A DNA stretch of 64,000 nucleotides from Arthrobacter wenxiniae. Lineage in GTDB: Bacteria; Actinomycetota; Actinomycetes; Actinomycetales; Micrococcaceae. Below the pieces are notes generated by a model, which ran no database searches, was not told the origin of the DNA, and saw only the letters and a program-made list of their open reading frames with translations. This document shows positions 9,010-17,609 of the stretch, in pieces. Position 1 is the first letter of the stretch; every line of letters begins with the position of its first letter. The position numbers were made by a program, and so were the translations under genes. The stretch spans positions 79,642 through 143,641 of the forward strand of contig NZ_JAAMFM010000007.1 in NCBI RefSeq assembly GCF_013376105.1. The letters are read 5' to 3'.

Positions 9010-9188
9010 AATCGGGGGTGTTTTCCCCATCGCTTCCGCACCAACCTGCGGGAGCGTTGGGTGGAAGTGCCCCGGTTGGGCGGGAGCGTTGGGTGGAAGT
9101 GCCCCGGTTGGGCGGGAGCGTTGGGTGGAAGTGCCCCGGTTGGGCGGGAGCGTTGGGTGGAAGTGCCCCGGTTGGGCGGGAGCGTTGG
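9010..9188. repeat. Tandem array of a 32-base unit with one inverted related copy
   Basis: Exact 32-base units occupy 9048-9079, 9080-9111, 9112-9143 and 9144-9175, with a 13-base partial copy to 9188. Each begins gcgggagcgttgggtggaag. A divergent copy in the opposite orientation lies at 9010-9039 (atcgggggtg...cgcttccgc). There are no spacers, so this is not CRISPR. A related single copy lies at 63836-63865. The array fills most of the 357-base gap between the yibE/F remnant and the next gene. Confidence 0.88.
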
Positions 9189-9350
9189 TCGGCGCCCGCC
9201 CACGCCGCCCGAAACGTCCGAAACGTCCGCCGGCGGCTGGGCATTTGCAGGGGATTGCCTGTGAGAGCCCAGGGTAAACGCTTTCCAGCGAACGTTTCGT
9301 GGGAACATCGAATTTGGGCCCGGTGACGACCGGGCCGTGAGGAGACGCGC

Positions 9351-10067
9351 ATGGAACCCAGGGACACCGGCAATGGCATTGAGGCGGCACGCAGGAAGGC
9401 CGCGGCCGTCGTGGCCGGCCAGAAGGCGAAAGGGAGGCGGCGCCGCATCAAGGTGTGGACCGGCACCGGCCTTGCAGTCGTGGCCGTGGCGGCCGTGGCA
9501 GGGGTGGCCGTGAGCACCAACCCGGCAGGCAACGCCGCCGCGACCCGCACGGCCTCCGGTGCCACCGTTTCCGCCGCGCGCGGCTCCACCCAGGCACCCC
9601 CGTGGGCTGCGCCCGCGGACGCTTCCACCAGGGCGAAGGCGGCCGGGCTGGCCATGCTCACCGCAGAGGGCACCGCCGAGCACATCCACACCCACTTGAG
9701 CATCACTGTGGACGGCAAGGCCGTCACGGTGCCGGGCGACATCGGGATCGACCTCAGCGCCCAGCTGATCTCGCCCCTCCACACCCACGACGCCACCGGA
9801 ATCATCCACGTCGAGTCCCCGGTCGTCAGGCAGTTCAACCTCGGCGAAGTCTTCACCGAGTGGGACGTGGCCCTGTCGGCGGACCGCGTCGGCTCCTACT
9901 CAACCTCGGCCGGCTACACCGTCACCACGTTCGTCAACGGCAAAAAGCAATCCGGCAACCCGGCCTCGATCCAGCTGGCCAGCCACGAGGACGTCGACAT
10001 CGTCATCACCAAGGGCGCTGGAAAGGCAGCGGCGCCGGCCGCATTCGCCTGGCCCGCCGGCTACTGA
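9351..10067 (+). CDS. Membrane-anchored His-rich conserved protein of unknown function
   Basis: A 238-residue protein. A basic cytoplasmic N-terminus (GRRRRIK) precedes a membrane anchor around residues 39-57, an Ala/Thr-rich linker, and an extracytoplasmic domain from about residue 95. That domain holds two histidine clusters, EHIHTHL and LHTHDATGIIHVESP, then FNLGEVFTEWDV. The clusters look suited to binding a metal, but no metal or activity is known to me. A GAGGAG lies 6 bases before the ATG. The gene stands alone between the repeat array and the polyketide operon. Confidence 0.75.
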   Translation: MEPRDTGNGIEAARRKAAAVVAGQKAKGRRRRIKVWTGTGLAVVAVAAVAGVAVSTNPAGNAAATRTASGATVSAARGSTQAPPWAAPADASTRAKAAGLAMLTAEGTAEHIHTHLSITVDGKAVTVPGDIGIDLSAQLISPLHTHDATGIIHVESPVVRQFNLGEVFTEWDVALSADRVGSYSTSAGYTVTTFVNGKKQSGNPASIQLASHEDVDIVITKGAGKAAAPAAFAWPAGY

Positions 10068-10134
10068 GGGGCTGGCCGGCTGCTGGCGCCCCGCGCTCCT
10101 CGACGTCATGATCTCGAACAGCGGTGGGGGCGGG

Positions 10135-11337
10135 TCACTGCATCGTGAAGCGGCGCGCCACCGCATTGCGCAGCCGCGTGCTGCCCAAGGCCCAGGCCAC
10201 GGTTGAGTTGCGCAGGGACAGGAACGACGCCGGCATGGGCCGTCCCAGCGCCATGTTCCATCCCGCCTGCCGTGCGGCCCGCCGCGCGGCTGACATCCTG
10301 GTGCGCTCAAACCGTTCCAGCAGCGGCCCCGTGGCCTCGCCGCCCAAGGCAGCCTCAATGACCGGCGCCAAGGCGGCGGCGTCCAGCCAGCCCAGGTTCA
10401 TGCCCTGCCCGCCGATGGGGCTGATCTGGTGCGCGGCGTCGCCCACCAGCGCCACCCGGCCCCGCACCATCCGCACCGCCATCCTGGAGCGGACCCCAAA
10501 TGCGCTCAACATGCTGTTGGCGCGGGCGTCCACCGGGACGCCCGTCCGCTGCACGATGAGGCCCGCCAGGTCCCCGGCCGAGGCGCCGCCGAACAAGGAA
10601 TCGGTGTGCACCACCCAGCGGCGCAGCCCTTCCGGGAGCGGGAACGACTCGACGATGCCTCCCGGTTCCAGATACAGCACGGCCGTGGCGCCGTCGCCGC
10701 CGGTGTCCGGGAAGTCGCCCATCAGGTAGGTGTCCGGGTAGTCCCGGTCCGTCGTCGGGATGCCGAGCTCCCGGCGGATCGTGGAGCGGCCGCCGTCGGC
10801 CCCCACCACCAGCCGCGCGCGGAACGTGCACGCGGCGCCGGCGGCGCTCTGCCCCAACCGTTCCCCAGCCTCAGGCGAGGCAGCCAGCACGACGTGGGTT
10901 CCGGCGTCGTGCATCGACTCGACGCGGACGCCGCGCAGCAGCGCTCCGGGCGCCAATTCACGGACCCGGCCCTCCAGAATCGCCTCCGTGCGTGCCTGCT
11001 TGAGCGTGAGGATGTGCGGCGACGCCGGCGAGGCCTCGGCAAAGGACAGCCGCCGGACCAGCAGGCCGCGGCTGCGGGCAACGCCATCACGGATGTGGAC
11101 GCCGTCGGACTCCAACACGGCGCCCACGCCTGCCTGCGCCAGGGCGGCCAGGGCCGGCGGGTGGATGCCGATGGCGCGGGAGTGCGGGCTCAAACTGGCG
11201 CGCTGCTCCAGGATCCTGAGGGAGAGCCCCTGCTGGATCAACAGGATGCCAAGGTAAAGCCCCACCGGGCCGCCGCCCACAATCGCCACGTCCAGCATGC
11301 CCGTGTCCGCCGCACCCGCAGCCTCAGGCACGCACAT
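10135..11337 (-). CDS. FAD-dependent monooxygenase of the type III PKS operon (SrsC-like)
   Basis: About 400 residues of an aromatic-hydroxylase-type flavoprotein. The dinucleotide-binding GGGPVG is close to the N-terminus (VAIVGGGPVGLYLG), a DG block reads ARLVVGADGGRSTIRRELG, and the second FAD block is GRVALVGDAAHQISPIGGQG. Context suggests it hydroxylates an alkylresorcinol or pyrone ring, as SrsC does in Streptomyces. The ATG at 11337 overlaps the upstream methyltransferase by 14 bases. An ATG at 11298 (MLDVAIVGGG) is a possible alternative. It is the last gene of the three-gene minus-strand operon. Confidence 0.87.
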   Translation of the reverse strand: MCVPEAAGAADTGMLDVAIVGGGPVGLYLGILLIQQGLSLRILEQRASLSPHSRAIGIHPPALAALAQAGVGAVLESDGVHIRDGVARSRGLLVRRLSFAEASPASPHILTLKQARTEAILEGRVRELAPGALLRGVRVESMHDAGTHVVLAASPEAGERLGQSAAGAACTFRARLVVGADGGRSTIRRELGIPTTDRDYPDTYLMGDFPDTGGDGATAVLYLEPGGIVESFPLPEGLRRWVVHTDSLFGGASAGDLAGLIVQRTGVPVDARANSMLSAFGVRSRMAVRMVRGRVALVGDAAHQISPIGGQGMNLGWLDAAALAPVIEAALGGEATGPLLERFERTRMSAARRAARQAGWNMALGRPMPASFLSLRNSTVAWALGSTRLRNAVARRFTMQ

Positions 11338-12028
11338 TCCCGGGCGTGAACTGCACCAGGGTGCGGAACGGCCTTTCGGACCGGACGCTCCAGCCGGGGC
11401 GGACCACGGCACGCAGGTTCGCCGCCGTATAGCTGCGCCGGATGGAGGTCAGGCCGTCACGGCGGATGAAGGACCCCGGGAAAAACGGCGCCGTCCCGGC
11501 CCCAAACAACACGTAGGCGGCGGGGCTTCTGGCGATGTCGCTGTGGATCACGGCCCGCCGGGCCAGGACCTCCGAATCGGCCAGCAGGCCCTGCAGCTCG
11601 GCCGGGGTGAGGTGGTGGAGCATGTGGTTGGAAATGACCAGGTCAAAGGAGGCGCCTTCGCCGACGAGGTCGGAGCTGAAGGCCCGGCGGAACGCCAGCC
11701 GCGGGTGCGGGGGCCGGGACGTGGCGAAATCGAGGGCGCGCTGGTCGGGGTCGATCGCCGTGATGTCCAACACCAGGGAATCGCGGGCGGCCCAGCCGGC
11801 CAGCTTCCGGGCAATGTCGCCGCCCCCGCAGCCGATGTCCAGCAGCGTGGTTGCCGTGGTGGGGGAGAGCAGCGGGCGGATCCGCCGCCGGTAGACGCCG
11901 TGCCACCCCGATACGACAGCGTTGACCAGCGGGAACTGGGCGTACGTGCGTTCCAGCCGGGCGGCGTCGCAGTCCGGCCGGTCCATGTCCTCCACCGCGT
12001 CCACGGCGCGCTCCCGCAGGAACCGCAC
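11324..12028 (-). CDS. SAM-dependent class I methyltransferase (SrsB-like)
   Basis: A 234-residue methyltransferase with the SAM-binding motif I LLDIGCGGGDIARKL near residue 65, a second block (ITAIDPDQRALDFA) and NHMLHHLTP at motif IV. It starts with GTG only 4 bases after the stop of the type III polyketide synthase and overlaps the flavoprotein gene, so all three are one transcript. In the analogous srs operon this enzyme methylates the ring of the polyketide phenol. The substrate here is inferred from context. Confidence 0.88.
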   Translation of the reverse strand: MRFLRERAVDAVEDMDRPDCDAARLERTYAQFPLVNAVVSGWHGVYRRRIRPLLSPTTATTLLDIGCGGGDIARKLAGWAARDSLVLDITAIDPDQRALDFATSRPPHPRLAFRRAFSSDLVGEGASFDLVISNHMLHHLTPAELQGLLADSEVLARRAVIHSDIARSPAAYVLFGAGTAPFFPGSFIRRDGLTSIRRSYTAANLRAVVRPGWSVRSERPFRTLVQFTPGNVRA

Positions 12029-12032
12029 GGAC

Positions 12033-13226
12033 TCAGCCCCGGGCAGCGTGGTCCAGGGCGTGCTCCAGGCCGGCGTGCCCGGACACCGGTTCCAGCTCCG
12101 GGGACACCTTGGTGAACAAGCCGGTTTCGACCGTCAGGCCCGGGCCGAAGGCCATGGCGCAGATGCTTTCCGATTCCTCCGCCGCGGGCTGGTCCAGGAT
12201 GTGCTTGAGGACGAACATCACGGTGGCGCTGCTCATGTTGCCGTAGTTGCGCAGCGTCTCCCTGGCGGGCACCAGCTGGTCCTCGGACAGCCCGAGCTTG
12301 GCCTCCACCTTGTCCAGGATGCTGCGCCCGCCGGGATGGATGGCCCAGTGCCGGATGTCGCGGTACTCCCCGGCGGCCAAGGCCGGCTCGTGCGCCAGCA
12401 GCGGCTCCAGGGCGCCGACGATGTGGTCGTCGATGATGTGCGGCACGTAGCTGTCCAGCACCATTTCGAAGCCCTGGTCGCCAATGTTCCAGGCCATGGA
12501 ATCCTCGCCCACGGGCGTCAGCACGGTTTCAAAATGGTCCAGCACCAGCGCCGGGCCGGTGGCGGGCAGGTCACGGGCTGTCACCACCGCGGCGGCGGCG
12601 CCGTCGGCAAACAGCGACGATCCCATGATGGTGTCCGGGTTGTTGGACGTGCGCACATGCAGCGAACACAGCTCGGCGGACACCACCAGCACCACGGCGT
12701 CCTGGTCGGCGTCGCAAAAAGCCTTGGCCGCGCGCAGTGCAGGGAACGCGGCGTAGCAGCCCATGAACCCGAGATGGTAGCGCTGCACCGAAGCCGCCAT
12801 GCCCAGGGCCCGGACAATCTTGTAATCCGGCCCCGGATTGAAGAATCCCGTGCAGGAAACGGTGACGACGTGCGTGACATCGGCCGGGGACACGCCGTCG
12901 CACGCGGCCAGCGCCTTGGTGGCCGCCTCGATGAACAGCGTGGTGGCCTCCACCGTGAAGAGGTCGTTGCGCTCCTTGGTGCTGGGGGTGAGCAGGAGCC
13001 CGGTGTCGACGTCGAAAAACAGCGGGTTGTCGCTGTGGAAGGTGGCTGACATCTCCGCCACGGCCGTGTGCCGGGTGTCGATCGCCGCCGAGTCAAAGCA
13101 GGTGCGGACCAGCCTCTGGCCCAGCCGAGTGAGCCCCGGCTGGGCCGCAAATACGTCCCGCGCCTCGGGCTGGACCAGGACCGTTCGGGGAACTGCCGTT
13201 TCCAGGGACCTCAGCGTGACTGTCAT
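12033..13226 (-). CDS. Type III polyketide synthase (alkylresorcinol/alkylpyrone type)
   Basis: A 397-residue chalcone-synthase-family enzyme with the complete catalytic triad: Cys157 in GFMGCYAAFPAL, His297 in WAIHPGGRS and Asn330 in NYGNMSSATVMF. Such enzymes extend a fatty acyl starter with malonyl-CoA and cyclise it to resorcinols or pyrones, often for membrane phenolic lipids. The gene heads a minus-strand operon with a methyltransferase and an FAD hydroxylase. It is divergent from a membrane-protein/ABC exporter operon, with a roughly 165-base shared promoter region. The choice between resorcinol and pyrone product cannot be read from the sequence. Confidence 0.93.
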   Translation of the reverse strand: MTVTLRSLETAVPRTVLVQPEARDVFAAQPGLTRLGQRLVRTCFDSAAIDTRHTAVAEMSATFHSDNPLFFDVDTGLLLTPSTKERNDLFTVEATTLFIEAATKALAACDGVSPADVTHVVTVSCTGFFNPGPDYKIVRALGMAASVQRYHLGFMGCYAAFPALRAAKAFCDADQDAVVLVVSAELCSLHVRTSNNPDTIMGSSLFADGAAAAVVTARDLPATGPALVLDHFETVLTPVGEDSMAWNIGDQGFEMVLDSYVPHIIDDHIVGALEPLLAHEPALAAGEYRDIRHWAIHPGGRSILDKVEAKLGLSEDQLVPARETLRNYGNMSSATVMFVLKHILDQPAAEESESICAMAFGPGLTVETGLFTKVSPELEPVSGHAGLEHALDHAARG

Positions 13227-13392
13227 AGTCCATTCTTAGGCGACGCCGGTGGAGAACACAATGGCGGCCGGGCCGATGACAAATGTCATGGCGATCCGGT
13301 GACGGGCGTGTGGGGGCCTCGGGGCCTTCCGCCGCAAGAATTAATCCATGGCCCAACCGGACCGGACAATTCCCAGCAAGAGGCAGCACATC

Positions 13393-13905
13393 ATGATCCA
13401 GCAACTTCCCTACCTTCTCCTGGCGGCCGCGGCCTTGGCGCGGATCCTCTACCGCCAGCTCAGTGTCCAGCCCGTCCGGGAGAACCGGCCTTACCTGCTC
13501 ATGCTGGTGCTGGGGGTGGTCGGGGCCGGGCAGATCGCCGCACTCGCCGGCCACGCCACGATTCCCGCGGCAGCCTATGTGGCCCTGGGGGCCGGGCTGC
13601 TTTCCGCCGCCGCCGTCGGCTGGTGGCGGGGCCGCCTGGTCCGCGTGTGGCGCGACGGCGGACGGCTGGTCCGGCAGGGCAACTGGACCACGGTGGCGCT
13701 GTGGATCGTGGGTCTCGCCATCCACCTGGGCCTTGACCAGGTGGGAGTTGTCCTGGCCCCCGCCGCGGACAGGGCCGCCGCGCAGGCCCTGGGAACCACC
13801 TCGATCATGCTCTACCTCAGCATTGCGCTGGCCGCCCAGCGCTTCGCCACCCTGTCCCGTTCCCGGGCCGCCGCGGCGCCACGGCTCCGGGCGGTCTCGT
13901 TCTAA
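13393..13905 (+). CDS. Multi-pass membrane protein, possibly DUF1453/CcdC-like
   Basis: About 170 residues with four or five hydrophobic segments (for example YLLLAAAALARIL, LLMLVLGVVGAGQIAAL and VALWIVGLAIHLGL) and a conserved-looking WRDGGRLVRQGNWTTVALW loop. The ATG at 13393 is chosen because AGAGG lies 9 bases upstream. An ATG at 13348 would add an unconserved leader. The layout resembles DUF1453/CcdC-like proteins, a weak assignment. It is the first gene of an apparent operon with an ABC-2 exporter and a two-component system. Confidence 0.7.
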   Translation: MIQQLPYLLLAAAALARILYRQLSVQPVRENRPYLLMLVLGVVGAGQIAALAGHATIPAAAYVALGAGLLSAAAVGWWRGRLVRVWRDGGRLVRQGNWTTVALWIVGLAIHLGLDQVGVVLAPAADRAAAQALGTTSIMLYLSIALAAQRFATLSRSRAAAAPRLRAVSF

Positions 13906-13940
13906 TCCCCGCAGCATCCACGCACCCCGAAGGAAGCACC

Positions 13941-14951
13941 ATGACCAACCCCCTCACACTCGCCGCCCCGACAACGTCCCGCGGCGTGGGGCCGGACCGA
14001 ACAGGCCTGCTGGCCGTCGACGCCACCGGGCTGCACAAGTCCTTCGGTGCCGGCTCCCGCAGGGTCCGTGCCGTCAACGGCGTCGACCTGCAGATCCGCC
14101 CCGGCGAGGTGGTGGCCTTCCTGGGGCCCAACGGCGCGGGCAAAACCACCACCATCGACATGCTGCTCGGACTGTCCAAGCCCGACGCCGGCAGCCTCAC
14201 CATCTTTGGGCGGTCCCCCCGCGCCGCCATCGCGCACGGCCTGGTCAGCGCCGTGATGCAGGCGGGCGGCCTGCTCAAGGACCTGACGGTTCGGGAGACG
14301 GTGGCCGTGACAGCCTCGCTTTTTGCCCAGTCGCAGCCCGTGGACGAAGTCCTGGAACGGGCCGGAATCCTCGACCTTGCCGGGCGCAGGGTGGAAAAGT
14401 GCTCCGGCGGCCAGCAGCAGCGCCTCCGCTTCGCCATGGCGCTGCTTTCCGACCCCGGCCTGCTCATCCTGGACGAGCCCACCACCGGCATGGACGTGGA
14501 AGGCCGCCGGGACTTTTGGCAGGCCATCCGCGCCGACACCGCCAGGGGCCGCACCGTCATTTTCGCCACGCACTACCTGGAGGAGGCGGACGCCTACGCC
14601 GACAGGATCGTGCTGGTGCGCCGCGGGGAAATCGTGGCCGACGGCACGGCCGCGGAAATCAAGAACCTCGCCTCCGGACGGACGGTGACCGCGACGGCGG
14701 GCAACGCCGACGCCGCCACTCTCGCCGCCATCCCCGGCGTCGACTCCGTGGAGAGCAGAGCAGGGAAGGTGCGCGTCCGCACCAAGGACTCCGACGCCGT
14801 GGCGCGCTACCTGCTCACCGCCACGGACGCCGTCGACCTCGAAATCACCTCCCACAACCTTGAAGACGCGTTCGTGGCCCTGACCGGGGACCAGGACGAA
14901 ACCGACGAAACCCCCGAAGCCCCCGAAGCCCCCGAAACCACAGGAAAGTAA
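13941..14951 (+). CDS. ABC-2 type transporter ATP-binding protein
   Basis: A 336-residue ATPase of the drug/lipid exporter class. It has Walker A GPNGAGKTT (residues 62-70), the ABC signature SGGQQQR (155-161), Walker B LLILDEPT (174-181) and a switch His in IFATHYLEE. A C-terminal extension ends in a short acidic, Pro-rich repeat (ETPEAPEAPETTGK). AAGGAAG precedes the ATG. The permease starts 5 bases after the stop. It probably energises export of a lipid or antibiotic-like compound. Confidence 0.94.
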   Translation: MTNPLTLAAPTTSRGVGPDRTGLLAVDATGLHKSFGAGSRRVRAVNGVDLQIRPGEVVAFLGPNGAGKTTTIDMLLGLSKPDAGSLTIFGRSPRAAIAHGLVSAVMQAGGLLKDLTVRETVAVTASLFAQSQPVDEVLERAGILDLAGRRVEKCSGGQQQRLRFAMALLSDPGLLILDEPTTGMDVEGRRDFWQAIRADTARGRTVIFATHYLEEADAYADRIVLVRRGEIVADGTAAEIKNLASGRTVTATAGNADAATLAAIPGVDSVESRAGKVRVRTKDSDAVARYLLTATDAVDLEITSHNLEDAFVALTGDQDETDETPEAPEAPETTGK

Positions 14952-14956
14952 CCGCC

Positions 14957-15784
14957 ATGACCACCCTTCCCGCGGCAGGGCCCGCAGCGTCGACCCTCGC
15001 CGGGCCCCGCAATGTCCCGCCCTTCGGCTCCTTCAACGCCACACTGCTCGGCATTGAGATCAGGCGGCGCTTCCGCAACCGGCGCACGCTGTTCTTTACC
15101 GTCGCCTTTCCCGTGGTCATGTTCCTGGCCTTCGGGCTCCAGTACCGGGACACGTCCATTGACGCCGGCCGCACCGTGGCCCAGGGCGCCCCGTCCGTGG
15201 CCGCGTTCATCATGATCTCCATGGCGGTGTACGGGGCCATGATGGCCTCCACCTCCGCCGGCGGCGCCGTGGCGATTGAACGGCAGCTCGGCTGGAGCCG
15301 GCAGCTTCGGCTCACGCCGCTGCACCCGGCCGCGAACATCTCCGTGAAGATCCTCGGCGGCCTTTCCATCGGCCTGGTGGCCGTGCTGGCCACCTTCGCC
15401 ACGGGCCTGGTGATCGGGGTGCGCCTGCCGATCCACGTCTGGATCGTGGCCGGAACCGCCGCGTGGCTTGGCTCCCTCGTGTTCACGGCCATGGGCCTGA
15501 TGGTCGGCTACCTGGTGCCCAGCGAAAACGTCATGCAGTTCATGGGTCCGGCCCTGGCGTTCCTGGCGTTCTTTGGCGGGCTGTTCCAGCCGCTGGACCA
15601 GATGGCCAAGCCGCTGCAGGACATCGGCGTCTGGACCCCGACCTACGGACTCGGCGAGATTGCCCGGGCCCCCCTGAGCGGGGAGGCGTTCAACTGGCTG
15701 GCCGTGGGCAACGTCATCCTTTGGCTGGCCGTGTTTGGCGTCGGCGCCGCCCTCGCCTTCCGCCGCGACACCAAGAGGGTGTAG
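14957..15784 (+). CDS. ABC-2 type transporter permease
   Basis: A 275-residue permease with six predicted membrane segments. An N-terminal RRRFRNRRTLFFTVAFPVVM starts the first helix. Later segments include AFIMISMAVYGAMMAS, ILGGLSIGLVAVLATFATG and MQFMGPALAFLAFFGGLFQP, the last being a typical ABC-2 motif region. It pairs with the ATPase 5 bases upstream and is followed about 23 bases later by a histidine kinase, so the exporter and its likely regulator are co-transcribed. Confidence 0.92.
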   Translation: MTTLPAAGPAASTLAGPRNVPPFGSFNATLLGIEIRRRFRNRRTLFFTVAFPVVMFLAFGLQYRDTSIDAGRTVAQGAPSVAAFIMISMAVYGAMMASTSAGGAVAIERQLGWSRQLRLTPLHPAANISVKILGGLSIGLVAVLATFATGLVIGVRLPIHVWIVAGTAAWLGSLVFTAMGLMVGYLVPSENVMQFMGPALAFLAFFGGLFQPLDQMAKPLQDIGVWTPTYGLGEIARAPLSGEAFNWLAVGNVILWLAVFGVGAALAFRRDTKRV

Positions 15785-15807
15785 CGGCGGGGCCGGGAAA
15801 GAATACA

Positions 15808-17004
15808 GTGGTCATTATGGCATCCACGGCAACTGGCGGGCAGGGACCGCGCAGGCAGGGGGAGGTGGGCTGGTTCCCGCCCCCGGGCCACGTCCCCAGC
15901 CTGCGCGAACTCCTTGCCGGGCCAGGCACGCGCCGTTGGCTTACGGGTGCCGGCGTCGCCTGCCTGATATTGCTGGTCAGCAACGGCCGGGAGTTCGCCT
16001 CGGCGGGGAATCCGCCCTGGATCACGGCGCTGATGTGGCTCCACCTGCTGGCGTTTATTGCGGTGTTCCTGCTGGGTCCGCCGCTGAGCTGGTACCGCAG
16101 CCAGTTCTTCAAGGCCGTCCTCGCCGTATTTTTCTTTGCCCTCAGCCTCGGGTTCCTTGCCTATCCCGACGCCTCGCTGGGTGCCACGTGGCTCTGGACG
16201 TTTGTGGCCGTTTTTGTGGCCAGCCAGGGCCTGCCGAGGGTGGCTGCGCTCGCCGCCGTCGGCAGCTTGGCCGGCGGGGCCCTCCTCATCAACCTGGCCC
16301 AGGGAGCGGGCAACGCCAATGCCTACTCGCAGGCCGTCACCATCGCGTCCGTGGGGCTGATGATGATGGCCTTCTCCCGCCAGCTGGCCACCATCCGCGA
16401 GCTGCGCCAAACCCAGCATGAACTCGCCGAACTGGCGGTGCGGGAGGAACGCAGCAGGGTGGCCCGGGACATGCATGACATCCTGGGCCATTCCCTGACC
16501 GTCATCGCCGTCAAGGCCGAGCTTGCCGGGCGCCTCCTGCCCATTGACCCCGGGAAGGCCGCGGCGGAGATAGCGGACCTGGAAGACCTGGCCCGCGGAG
16601 CGCTCGAGGACGTCCGGGCCACCGTGGGAGGCTACCGCGGCGTCAATGTGCTCAGCGAATTGGCCAACGCCCGCACGGCGCTCGCGGCCGCCGGCATCGA
16701 CGCCGAGCTGCCCGGTGCGGCCGACGCCGTCCCCGCCACGTCCCGGGAGCTGTTCGGCTGGGTCCTGCGCGAAGGGGTCACCAATGTCATCCGGCACGGA
16801 GGCGCCGGCCGCTGCCGCGTCACCTTGTCCGCCCGCCAGCTCCAGGTGGACGACGACGGCGTCGGCCCCCGCACGCCGGAGCCCGGAACTGGGGCCGGCG
16901 GCAGCGGCCTGAAGGGGCTGGGCGAACGTGCGGCGGCAGCCGGGGCAACCCTGGAGGTGGGCCGTTCCGAGCTGGGTGGCTTCCGCCTGAGGCTCACACT
17001 GTGA
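15808..17004 (+). CDS. NarL/DesK-type sensor histidine kinase
   Basis: About 398 residues. Five or six membrane segments fill the first half (for example GVACLILLVSN and AFIAVFLLGPPLSWY). These are followed by the HisKA_3 dimerisation block RVARDMHDILGHSLTVIAV, whose His is the phosphorylation site, and a HATPase with ELFGWVLREGVTNVIRH and a G-box GGSGLKGLGERA. The start is either this GTG, with GGGAAAG about 6 bases upstream, or the ATG at 15817. The stop overlaps the regulator start (GTGA). Placement after an ABC exporter suggests it senses membrane or envelope stress. Confidence 0.92.
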   Translation: MVIMASTATGGQGPRRQGEVGWFPPPGHVPSLRELLAGPGTRRWLTGAGVACLILLVSNGREFASAGNPPWITALMWLHLLAFIAVFLLGPPLSWYRSQFFKAVLAVFFFALSLGFLAYPDASLGATWLWTFVAVFVASQGLPRVAALAAVGSLAGGALLINLAQGAGNANAYSQAVTIASVGLMMMAFSRQLATIRELRQTQHELAELAVREERSRVARDMHDILGHSLTVIAVKAELAGRLLPIDPGKAAAEIADLEDLARGALEDVRATVGGYRGVNVLSELANARTALAAAGIDAELPGAADAVPATSRELFGWVLREGVTNVIRHGGAGRCRVTLSARQLQVDDDGVGPRTPEPGTGAGGSGLKGLGERAAAAGATLEVGRSELGGFRLRLTL

Positions 17005-17609
17005 TCCGTCTGGTGATAGCCGACGACCAGGCCCTGGTCCGGGGCGCCCTCGCCGCGCTCCTGGGCCTGGAGAGCGACATCGAGGTGGTCGCGGAGGTGG
17101 GCCGGGGGGACGAGGTGAGCGCCGCCGTCGTTCTTAACAAGGCTGACGTGGCCCTGCTGGATGTGGAAATGCCCGGGCTGGATGGCATTGCCGCCGCCGC
17201 GCGGCTGCGCACCGACGCGCCGGACTGCCGCGTGCTCATGGTCACCACCTTTGGCCGGCCGGGGTACCTGCGCCGGGCCATGCAGGCCGGGGCGGGCGGA
17301 TTCGTGGTCAAGGACACCCCTGCCCGCCAGCTCGCGGACGCCGTGCGCAAGGTTGCGGCGGGGCTGCGGGTGGTGGACCCGGCCCTGGCCGTGGAAAGCA
17401 TGACCTCCGGAGACAGCCCCCTGACGGAGCGCGAAACGGAGGTGCTGCGCGCGGCCGGCGACGGGGGCACCGTGGCGGACATTGCGGCGGCCACGTTCCT
17501 CTCCGAGGGGACGGTGCGCAACTACCTCTCCAGCGGGATGGGCAAGACCGGTGCCAGGACCCGTGCCGAGGCCGTGCACATTGCGGAGGAGAACGGCTGG
17601 CTCCTGTGA
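17001..17609 (+). CDS. NarL/LuxR-family response regulator
   Basis: A 202-residue regulator. The receiver domain has the acidic pocket ADD (residues 7-9), the phospho-acceptor Asp54 in LLDVEMPG, a conserved TTFG and Lys104. The C-terminal LuxR helix-turn-helix has LTERETEVLRAAGDGGTVAD and LSEGTVRNYLS. The GTG start overlaps the kinase stop by 4 bases. It probably activates the preceding exporter operon, as DesR- and LiaR-like regulators do for their neighbours. Confidence 0.94.
   Translation: MIRLVIADDQALVRGALAALLGLESDIEVVAEVGRGDEVSAAVVLNKADVALLDVEMPGLDGIAAAARLRTDAPDCRVLMVTTFGRPGYLRRAMQAGAGGFVVKDTPARQLADAVRKVAAGLRVVDPALAVESMTSGDSPLTERETEVLRAAGDGGTVADIAAATFLSEGTVRNYLSSGMGKTGARTRAEAVHIAEENGWLL

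Noticed and set aside
9048..9188. Regular array resembling CRISPR
   Set aside because: The units are contiguous and identical with no unique spacers, and there are no cas genes nearby.
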